This document shows, piece by piece, positions 1-5,660 of a DNA stretch of 6,565 bases. Both the position numbers and the translations under genes were made by a program. How positions within the stretch are numbered: the first letter of the stretch is position 1; every line of letters starts with the position of its first letter. Below the pieces are notes generated by a model. It saw only the letters and a list, made by a program, of their open reading frames with translations, was not told where the DNA came from and searched no databases. The DNA comes from an uncultured Lachnospiraceae bacterium (GTDB lineage Bacteria > Bacillota > Clostridia > Lachnospirales > Lachnospiraceae), in NCBI GenBank assembly GCA_902463835.1, contig CABQGZ010000193.1, forward strand, positions 1 through 6,565, in the 5' to 3' direction.

Positions 1-358
1 CCGTGCCCAAATCAAGGCTTGCCTGATAGCTGCCCTGCGGCAGTCCATCCAAGAACAAGTGTCCCGCGGGGATTTTTGTGGGTGTCGGGTGGGCATAGGG
101 CGTATCAAAGATACGGCGTGTTTCTGCCACATCGCCTTTCCGTGCAAGCTCTACCAGTTTTGCATAAGTAAATTCTTTATCGAGTTTTTCCTCCGGGCGG
201 CGACGCAGCCACAGTCCGGCAATGTCCACGGAAATGCGCAGGTGCTCCATCGGCCCCCAAAAAAGAGAACCGAGTATGCCGTTTCCCAGTGGAATTGCTT
301 CATCCCAGCGGGGTATTGGGCCGGTTAAATTGATGTTGCAATGTTTCGGGGGCAGCAT
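1..358 (-). CDS. GH95-like glycoside hydrolase, N-terminal part (cut by window edge)
   Basis: I translated this open frame by hand on the minus strand: 119 codons from an ATG at 358-356 to base 1 with no stop, so the C-terminal part lies outside the window. Upstream AGGAGA (365-370) with a 6-nt spacer supports the start. The segment RWDEAIPLGNGILGSLFWG (about residues 17-35) matches the N-terminal signature of GH95 alpha-L-fucosidase-like enzymes (W-x-x-A-x-P-L-G-N-G-x-L-G). It is followed by a strand ending GLWLRRRPE, where typical GH95 members have NEDTLWSG, and by PTPTKIPAGHLFLDG (about residues 90-104), like the beta-sandwich of this group. No signal peptide is visible, so it probably acts in the cytoplasm on an imported oligosaccharide. 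It begins 29 nt after the second permease, so it is likely the fourth gene of the transport operon. The catalytic (alpha/alpha)6 domain is not visible, and the exact activity (fucosidase, galactosidase or other) cannot be read. Confidence 0.72.
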   Translation of the reverse strand, partial: MLPPKHCNINLTGPIPRWDEAIPLGNGILGSLFWGPMEHLRISVDIAGLWLRRRPEEKLDKEFTYAKLVELARKGDVAETRRIFDTPYAHPTPTKIPAGHLFLDGLPQGSYQASLDLGT

Positions 359-387
359 ATCGGTTCTCCTAACCTATTCGATTTTGT

Positions 388-1242
388 TTAGCCCTTAACG
401 CCGCCGACGCTCAAGCCCTGCACGAGCTGCTTCTGGCCGACGATGAAGAGGATGACAGTGGGAATCAGTGCCAGCACGAGGGCTGCGAACAGCGCGCCCC
501 AGTCGGTAGCGTAGCGCTGGATCTCATACAGGTTGGCAAGGCCGACAGGCAGCGTAGCCTTGGTCGGATCGGTAACCATAACGAGAGCCACCGGGTACTC
601 GTTCCATGCTGCCATAGCGGAGATCATGCAGACCGTCACGATACCGGGCTTGCACATGGGAATGATAATGCTCGTCAAAATACGGAACGGGCCGCAGCCG
701 TCGATCATGGCTGCCTCCTCATAATCACGCGGGATGCTGCGCAGGAAGCCGGTCAGCAGGAAGATAGCAAACGGGAACTGCATCGTTGCATACAGTACAC
801 CCAGCGCCGTCAGGCTGTTGAGCAGGTTCAGCTTGTTCATCTGCAAGAACAGCGGAATCATAATATAAGTGGCCTGAATGAAGATGGCCGCCATGTAGAT
901 GTTCAAAATCAGCTTCGCGCCGGGGAACTTATACCGCACAAGGCAGTAAGAACACGGCACAACGCAGATCACAATAATGACCAGTGTTTCCAGCACGACA
1001 TAAATCGAGTTGCCGATGTTGGCAGCAAGGTTAGATTTTTCATAAGCGCGGACGTAGTTATCCCATGCAAGTCCCTGCGGCCATGCAAAGGGATCCGTCA
1101 GAAACTCTGTACTGGTTTTGAACGAAGAAACGACGTTCCACGCCAGAGGGTACAGCATGATAATGGCTACCAAAATCAGGAACAGGCGCGTCACCCACTT
1201 GATGACCTTTGCTCTGATTTTGCTTTTTTCATTTTGTGTCAT
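388..1242 (-). CDS. CUT1-family sugar ABC transporter permease, MalG/UgpE type
   Basis: A 284-residue inner-membrane permease of the binding-protein-dependent sugar transporters (COG0395 type). Hydrophobic segments lie at about residues 16-36, 82-102, 113-132, 145-167, 200-220 and 250-270, giving the usual six spans. The cytoplasmic EAA loop, which docks on the ATPase, is at about 175-200: EEAAMIDGCGPF followed by IIIPMCKPG, close to the consensus EAAxxDGA...PxxxP. The C-terminus QLVQGLSVGGVKG is typical of MalG-like proteins. The frame opens further upstream at 1266, but the ATG at 1242 is preferred because AAGGAGG (1251-1257) sits 8 nt before it. That site lies in the last codons (Glu-Gly-Gly-Gln) of the preceding permease gene, whose stop is one base away, so translation of the two permeases is probably coupled. 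It pairs with that MalF-type subunit. Substrate is set mainly by the binding protein. Confidence 0.95.
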   Translation of the reverse strand: MTQNEKSKIRAKVIKWVTRLFLILVAIIMLYPLAWNVVSSFKTSTEFLTDPFAWPQGLAWDNYVRAYEKSNLAANIGNSIYVVLETLVIIVICVVPCSYCLVRYKFPGAKLILNIYMAAIFIQATYIMIPLFLQMNKLNLLNSLTALGVLYATMQFPFAIFLLTGFLRSIPRDYEEAAMIDGCGPFRILTSIIIPMCKPGIVTVCMISAMAAWNEYPVALVMVTDPTKATLPVGLANLYEIQRYATDWGALFAALVLALIPTVILFIVGQKQLVQGLSVGGVKG

Positions 1243-1243
1243 A

Positions 1244-2158
1244 TTACTGACCTCCTTCGGAAGCATCGGTCAATTTGCGGGACAGCATGGACAGCGCCAC
1301 GGAGATGGCGAGCGTAAAGACCGTGATAGCCATGGCATAGCCAAAGTTGCCGTTGACAAAGCCCTGCGTGTACATATATTGCAGCAGAACGCTGGATGCA
1401 CCGTTAGGACCGCCGCCAGTCATGACCTGCGAAAGCACAAAACTTAGGTTGATGGTGCCGGAAAGTGCCAGAACAAAGGTGATGCCGATAATATCTTTCA
1501 TCAGAGGCATCGTAATACTGATGAGCTTGCGCCATGCGCTGGCACCGTCCAGCGTTGCGGACTCGTAGATTTCCGGCGAAATGCCGTCCATAGCCGCGAT
1601 GTGCATGACCATGTAGTAACCGGCAGCCTGCCACAGCAGCGTGAACGCGATGCACCAAAGCGCAGTCTTGCTGTCGCCCAGCCAGGAACGCTGCAAGCTC
1701 TCCAGCCCGACAGCACCGAGAATCTTATTGACGATGCCCACATTCGGGTGGAACACGAAACTCCATATAATACCTACAACGGTCAGAGAAACGATGTTCG
1801 GGAAATAGAAAAGCGTGCGATACAAGACCATTTCTTTCAGCTTGCACTGGTTCAAAACGAATGCCAGCACCAGACTACAGAAAATTGTGATAACGGGAAC
1901 AACCGCCATCAGCTTTGCTGTGTTTATAAGTGCTTGAATGAAAGATTTGTCGTGGAACATATAGATATAGTTATCCAGTGCCACAAATTTGTTGTTAAGC
2001 CCCAGAGAGGTCGCATTGGTAAAAGAAAGATATAATGCCTGCGCCGTAGGCCAGATCGTGAACATAAGAGTTAGGATCACGGCAGGCAGAACGCTGATGC
2101 AGATAAACAGTACGGGAAGTGGCTGCGCCTTTTTTTGGCGATTTTGGCGGTTTTTCAA
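1244..2158 (-). CDS. CUT1-family sugar ABC transporter permease, MalF/UgpA type, TTG start
   Basis: A 304-residue permease of COG1175 type. After a basic N-terminus (MKNRQNRQKK) come hydrophobic spans at about 15-37, 82-103, 113-135, 165-187, 222-244 and 273-292. The EAA loop is at about 197-220 (EIYESATLDGASAWRKL, then MPLM). The motif MTGGGPNGASSVL (about 246-258) is the usual MalF/UgpA signature before the last span. The start read from the sequence is TTG at 2158-2156; no in-frame ATG lies near it, and the next (Met32) falls within the first span. The upstream AAGGGGG (2167-2173), 8 nt before it, is a weaker-than-ideal Shine-Dalgarno. The gene follows the binding-protein gene after 97 nt containing a hairpin (2173-2217), and precedes the MalG-type permease by 1 nt. 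A low-efficiency start after a hairpin fits permeases made at lower levels than the binding protein. Confidence 0.94.
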   Translation of the reverse strand: MKNRQNRQKKAQPLPVLFICISVLPAVILTLMFTIWPTAQALYLSFTNATSLGLNNKFVALDNYIYMFHDKSFIQALINTAKLMAVVPVITIFCSLVLAFVLNQCKLKEMVLYRTLFYFPNIVSLTVVGIIWSFVFHPNVGIVNKILGAVGLESLQRSWLGDSKTALWCIAFTLLWQAAGYYMVMHIAAMDGISPEIYESATLDGASAWRKLISITMPLMKDIIGITFVLALSGTINLSFVLSQVMTGGGPNGASSVLLQYMYTQGFVNGNFGYAMAITVFTLAISVALSMLSRKLTDASEGGQ

Positions 2159-2166
2159 ACAAGTTT

Positions 2167-2173
2167 CCCCCTT
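2167..2173 (-). promoter_or_regulatory. Ribosome binding site deciding the TTG start of the MalF-type permease
   Basis: On the minus strand AAGGGGG lies 8 nt before the TTG at 2158. Its anti-Shine-Dalgarno pairing is only partial (AAGG core followed by extra G). It is the only purine-rich site near this frame. A second TTG (2162-2160) is out of frame and cannot serve. The site directly abuts the T-rich tail of the hairpin, so formation of that structure or RNA processing there could affect access. Confidence 0.55.
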
Positions 2174-2217
2174 AAAAAGAACCCTGCCAAGTTCGCATGG
2201 CGTTTACTCGGCAGGGT
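2173..2217 (-). terminator. Terminator-like hairpin between binding-protein and permease genes (probable attenuator)
   Basis: Read on the minus strand, ACCCTGCCGAG (2217-2207) and CTTGGCAGGGT (2191-2181) can pair over 11 positions, with one G-T wobble, around a 15-nt loop. A T-rich run, TTCTTTTT (2180-2173), follows at once. This is the form of an intrinsic terminator, but the loop is large and the tail is interrupted by a C. It sits 38 nt after the binding-protein stop and 15 nt before the permease start. Since the permeases and hydrolase have no other visible promoter, it is more likely a leaky terminator or 3'-end stabiliser that raises binding-protein mRNA over permease mRNA, as is common in sugar ABC operons. 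The rest of the 97-nt gap holds nothing else I recognise. Confidence 0.72.
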
Positions 2218-2255
2218 CAATCTTACTTTGGTCAGTGGAAATTCAGCAATTCAGC

Positions 2256-3659
2256 TTACTTGGAAGCAGCAATCTCCTCGAAAGCAGCCTCGATGCCGTC
2301 ACGCCACTGCTCGGCAGTCATGTCACCATTCATAACGTCACTGGCAACATTGAAGACGGAATCAGCGATAACGACCTTGCTGGTGTCGGGCATTGCATCC
2401 CAACCGAAGACCATGAACGTGCCTTCCTGATAGATGTCGTTCATGTTGTAGACACCATCGGTAACGATGCCCTTGACCATCTCGTTGGCCTTCTTCAGAG
2501 CGTAGATGCCGTTGGCTTTTTCTGCGAACAGCTTAACGGAATCCTCAGTGTACAGGAAGCGCAGGAACTCTTTTGCCAGTTCGGGGTTCTTGGCGTTAGC
2601 AGGAATCTCAAACTGCTCAACGGAGCTCATAACATAGCGGGTCTCGCCGTCATCCAGAACGGGTGCGCAGGTCAGACCAAACTCAAAGCCGTCAGCACGG
2701 GGAGCATCGGCCATTTCGCCTTCCATCCAGTTGCCGTTGGGGATGAACAGAGCCTTGTTCATCATCATGTCAGTCTGGCTCTGGGTATGGTTCAGAGCAA
2801 CGGTGCCATCCATCAGGTAGCCATCGGTGCCGATCTTTGCCATGTTCTGGAAGACCTTGAGGGCCTCATCAGAGCTGAGGGAGCCGGGCGTGTAGGAGGC
2901 GATTGCCTTCATGTTGTCGATGCCGGTGGCAGATGCCAGCGCGGGCCACAGCATGCTTTCGAGGTAGCCGGGGTAGATGCCCTGATAGGTAAACAGCGCG
3001 ATACCCTTTTCCTTGGCCTTTTCGCCCAGTTCAAAGAAGTCATCCCAGGTCACAGGCGTTTCCCAGCCGTTCTCTTCGAACAGGGTCTTGTTGTAAACCA
3101 GACCCATCGGGCTGGCATCAAACGGGGCAATGTAGATCTTGCCGTCGCCGTAAGGAGAGCACTTGGCGGAATCCAGCAGGCCATCGATGACCTGATACTT
3201 CAGCGGGGTGTCATCATCAATGCCGCCCTCCTCAAAGACATCGGACAGATCCATCAGTGCATGTTCCTTAACCATGGAGGAAATCAGGCCGGTGGAGTCG
3301 TTGTCGTTCATCGAGATGAAGTCGGGAACATTGCCTGCCACGATCTGCGGGCGGATGATGTCGCCGATCTTCGGGCTGATCTGCATATTGACAGTAACGC
3401 CGGGATAAGCGGCCTCAAAGCGTTTGATGATTTCGTCCCAGTACTCGGAACCGTAGCCGCCCTCGAACACCGCGATGTTCAGTTCATTGTTCTCAAAGGT
3501 CTTCTCACCGGTAGAGGCTTCGCTGGTAGCGGTGGACGTAGCTTCGGAAGAAGCGGCCTCACTGGATGCTGCTGCGCTGGAAGATGCTGCGCTGCCGCAG
3601 CCTGCCAGACAGGTAGCTGCCATTGCAGTGGCAAGCATCATGCTGATTGCTTTTTTCAT
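2256..3659 (-). CDS. Sugar-binding lipoprotein of a CUT1 ABC transporter, NgcE-like
   Basis: A 467-residue extracellular solute-binding protein (SBP_bac_1, COG1653 type). The ATG at 3659 is chosen over the longer frame from 3707 because AGGAGG (3666-3671) lies 6 nt upstream and a full lipoprotein signal begins there: MKK, a hydrophobic stretch, then LAGC with the lipidated Cys at residue 21. Residues 22-51 are a Ser/Ala/Glu/Thr tether. The mature domain starts near 58. VFEGGYGSEYWDEI (64-77), KIGDIIRPQIVAGNVPDF (97-114), GLVYNKTLFEENGWETP (186-202) and NGNWMEGEMADAP (308-320) recall the NgcE group, which binds N-acetylglucosamine and chitobiose; that match is from memory and the ligand is inferred. 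It is the first gene of the transport operon and would deliver sugar to the two permeases downstream. The family assignment as a sugar-binding protein is firm; the substrate is not. Confidence 0.93.
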   Translation of the reverse strand: MKKAISMMLATAMAATCLAGCGSAASSSAAASSEAASSEATSTATSEASTGEKTFENNELNIAVFEGGYGSEYWDEIIKRFEAAYPGVTVNMQISPKIGDIIRPQIVAGNVPDFISMNDNDSTGLISSMVKEHALMDLSDVFEEGGIDDDTPLKYQVIDGLLDSAKCSPYGDGKIYIAPFDASPMGLVYNKTLFEENGWETPVTWDDFFELGEKAKEKGIALFTYQGIYPGYLESMLWPALASATGIDNMKAIASYTPGSLSSDEALKVFQNMAKIGTDGYLMDGTVALNHTQSQTDMMMNKALFIPNGNWMEGEMADAPRADGFEFGLTCAPVLDDGETRYVMSSVEQFEIPANAKNPELAKEFLRFLYTEDSVKLFAEKANGIYALKKANEMVKGIVTDGVYNMNDIYQEGTFMVFGWDAMPDTSKVVIADSVFNVASDVMNGDMTAEQWRDGIEAAFEEIAASK

Positions 3660-3731
3660 GGTTTTCCTCCTAAAAATTATTCCTTCTTTGTTTGGGATGC
3701 GGCTCATCTGTCGTTCCCTGATTGCACTCTT

Positions 3732-3759
3732 ATTATATCGGGCAAGCCGGATTTGATAA
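3732..3759 (-). promoter_or_regulatory. Probable promoter of the transport operon (strong -10, weak -35)
   Basis: On the minus strand TATAAT (3737-3732) is a perfect -10. The best -35 is TTATCA (3759-3754), 4 of 6 matches to TTGACA, with a 16-bp spacer. Transcription would begin near 3725, leaving a leader of about 65 nt before the binding-protein ATG. The poor -35 is what one expects of an activator-dependent promoter, and a YesN-type activator is encoded divergently. No catabolite-response (cre) match was found by eye in the region. Confidence 0.6.
3738..3751. promoter_or_regulatory. Imperfect dyad in the spacer of the transport promoter
   Basis: TCGGGCAAGCCGGA is an inverted repeat of 6-base arms around AA with one mismatch. 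It fills nearly the whole spacer between the -10 and the proposed -35 of the transport promoter, and is a G+C-rich island in AT-rich flanks. It could be a repressor operator, or chance. Confidence 0.3.
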
Positions 3760-3768
3760 ATGTATTCC

Positions 3769-3780
3769 CTTTACTTAAAG
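3769..3780. promoter_or_regulatory. Short palindrome upstream of the transport promoter -35
   Basis: CTTTACTTAAAG has perfect 5-base arms (CTTTA/TAAAG read on the minus strand) around two central bases. It lies 9 bp upstream of the transport -35 and 10 bp upstream of the -35 of the divergent kinase promoter, so a protein bound here could act on both. AraC-type regulators often bind direct repeats rather than palindromes, so the link to the encoded response regulator is weak. Confidence 0.25.
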
Positions 3781-3790
3781 ATGGATTTTA

Positions 3791-3819
3791 TTGACTTTTT
3801 CTGTCGTTGCCCTTATAAT
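3791..3819 (+). promoter_or_regulatory. Sigma-A promoter of the two-component genes
   Basis: TTGACT (3791-3796) and TATAAT (3814-3819) are separated by 17 bp: 11 of 12 consensus bases with ideal spacing. The start point would be near 3826, giving a leader of about 47 nt to the kinase ATG. This implies steady constitutive expression of the sensor and regulator, in contrast to the divergent transport promoter. Confidence 0.85.
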
Positions 3820-3872
3820 TCAGGTAATGTATGGATAGATTGTAGTCACTTTGCACAAACGGAGGCCTATAT

Positions 3873-5651
3873 ATGTCACTAAATGCACAAAAAACGCGTG
3901 AGTTTTTCCCCAATGTGTTGCGACGAATCAAACTTCGCACCCGTCTGTTTGTGACATTTTTGATTATTTCTCTTGTTCCCGTCATCACGATTGGTATTTT
4001 TTCTTACCATGCATACACCCAATCCATGAACGAAAAGGTCAAACAGGCTGCCTTACAATCTATCGAACTACTCAATAATAATATGTCTACCCAGCTTGGC
4101 ATTTATAGCGACTACATAGGTTCCATCTCCGTATCTGATACTGTACAGAATGGTGTCGCATCTATCAATAATGGGCACCCCCTTACGAGTGATATTGTGA
4201 GCGGTATTGGTGAAATGATCGTCACAATTCCTTTTCAGAGCACACACCTTAAAAACATCCGCGTCGTTTCCAATGACCGCACAGTCATCTACGATTTGGG
4301 CTATGACGATATTACACCCCAGCGTTTTAATGAATTGCTGGATAATATTGAAGCCGCTTCTCCACAGGATAGTCTGCAATACATCCACACTTACCGCGCC
4401 AACGATAAAATTGTCATTGGCCGTAAAATCTATGACATGCACCACACCAGCACGCCGCTGGGGTATATCATGCTGTACATTGACGAATCCCAGCTGAGTC
4501 GCTACATATTTACTGATGTTTCCTTTGGCGAGGGGTCCAACTTCCTGCTGATTGATGCTGCCGGCAATGTGGTTTCTTCTCAGAACGCGGAACTGCTGGG
4601 AGAAGATTTGGCCGATGACCCGATTTTCCAGCAGATCACGGCGCTTCGGCAGGCGGGTGAAAACAACTTTTTATGTGAGCTGAACGGCGTAGATACGCTG
4701 ACGATTTTCAAATACAACACCACCTATAATGTATATCTGGTGGCCACGATTCCGCAGGCCTACATTACCAACGGCACAAGAACCATCAATATGATGCTTA
4801 TTGCGCTGGCCGCAGTGCTGGTCGTTGTCAGTTTGTTCCTGACACTGCTTGTCTACCGCAGCGTCATGCACCCCATTGATAATATGGTTGCCGCCTGCAA
4901 TGCGAAAAGCGATGAGGAAATCGGGCTGAAAATCAATGATCCCAGCCCCGACGAGCTCGGATTTCTGGCGCGCACCATCGACAACATGGTCAACGAAATT
5001 GGTCTGCTGGCGCAGCGTTGGAGCGATGATCAGCGCAAAATGCGCGAGTTGGAATTGCAGACCCTGCAATACCAAATCAACCCGCACTTCCTGTTCAATA
5101 CCCTGAACACCTTAAAGTGGATTGCCACACTCAATCATGTTACCCCGGTCAGCCACGGCATTGATGCTCTCTCTTCCCTGCTGCAAAGCACCCTTATTAA
5201 AAAGGATGAACTGATTCCGTTTGACGATGAACTGCGCAACCTGAAGAACTACTGCGACATCCAGCAGCTGCGTTACGCAGGGCGCTTTGAGATGGAATAT
5301 CAAATTGAAGATGCTGCCGGATACTGGACTGTGCCGCGCTTTATTTTGCAGCCGCTTGTAGAGAACTCCATCCTGCACGGCACGGCGGATGAAGATGATT
5401 TTGTCACCATCACCGTCCGTGCCACCGTGAGCGAGAATCTGCTTACCATTCATATCTCCGATACCGGCTGCGGTTTTGACCCCAGTGCCATCAAGGAGAA
5501 AAATTCTGAGCGCTTCTCCGGCATTGGATTGAGTAACGTAGATGAGCGTATGCGTCTGCACTACGGAAATGAATACGGTCTTACGATTGAAAGTGCCCCC
5601 GGCACCGGCACACAATGTATTCTCCGTATTCCAAATGAAGCCATTCGTTGA
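3873..5651 (+). CDS. Membrane sensor histidine kinase, YesM/LytS family
   Basis: A 592-residue two-component sensor. A basic N-terminus precedes transmembrane span 1 (about 26-46). A large extracytoplasmic region (about 47-303), probably a Cache-type sensor, ends at span 2 (about 304-327). A HAMP-like linker follows (about 328-380, with HPIDNM and DELGFLARTIDNM). The His_kinase domain contains QYQINPHFLFNTLNTL with the predicted phospho-acceptor His405. The ATPase domain shows the N box PLVENSILHG (494-503, Asn498), the G1 box DTGCGFD (530-536) and the G2 box GIGLSNVDERM (550-560). These are hallmarks of the YesM class that controls sugar-uptake operons. The ATG at 3873 follows GGAGG (3861-3865) by 7 nt. 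The gene is divergent from the transporter and 9 bp ahead of its partner regulator. The first 570 bp or so look more AT-rich than the rest. The ligand is not readable. Confidence 0.95.
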   Translation: MSLNAQKTREFFPNVLRRIKLRTRLFVTFLIISLVPVITIGIFSYHAYTQSMNEKVKQAALQSIELLNNNMSTQLGIYSDYIGSISVSDTVQNGVASINNGHPLTSDIVSGIGEMIVTIPFQSTHLKNIRVVSNDRTVIYDLGYDDITPQRFNELLDNIEAASPQDSLQYIHTYRANDKIVIGRKIYDMHHTSTPLGYIMLYIDESQLSRYIFTDVSFGEGSNFLLIDAAGNVVSSQNAELLGEDLADDPIFQQITALRQAGENNFLCELNGVDTLTIFKYNTTYNVYLVATIPQAYITNGTRTINMMLIALAAVLVVVSLFLTLLVYRSVMHPIDNMVAACNAKSDEEIGLKINDPSPDELGFLARTIDNMVNEIGLLAQRWSDDQRKMRELELQTLQYQINPHFLFNTLNTLKWIATLNHVTPVSHGIDALSSLLQSTLIKKDELIPFDDELRNLKNYCDIQQLRYAGRFEMEYQIEDAAGYWTVPRFILQPLVENSILHGTADEDDFVTITVRATVSENLLTIHISDTGCGFDPSAIKEKNSERFSGIGLSNVDERMRLHYGNEYGLTIESAPGTGTQCILRIPNEAIR

Positions 5652-5660
5652 GGTAACACA

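Noticed and set aside
59..328. Plus-strand frame of 89 codons
   Set aside because: It is antisense to the GH95-like gene, whose family signature and ribosome binding site make the minus strand the coding one.
3660..3707. N-terminal extension of the binding protein (16 extra residues)
   Set aside because: The extension would place residues including charged ones before the lipoprotein signal and ignore the AGGAGG placed 6 nt before the inner ATG at 3659.
1989..3794. A 601-codon open frame on the plus strand antisense to the binding-protein gene
   Set aside because: It is fully explained as a shadow of the real minus-strand gene: its Cys/Ala/Gly-rich stretch is simply the antisense of the Ser/Ala tether, it runs across the hairpin and both ends of the true gene, has no recognisable domain, and no convincing ribosome binding site was seen at its start.
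3660..3872. Catabolite-response (cre) site or riboswitch in the divergent region
   Set aside because: No match to the cre pattern was found by eye on either strand, and the leaders of about 65 and 47 nt are too short for a known riboswitch class.
4068..5615. Several minus-strand open frames of 125-167 codons opposite the kinase gene
   Set aside because: They are antisense to a gene with clear kinase motifs, lack recognisable domains, and none has a supporting promoter that I can see.
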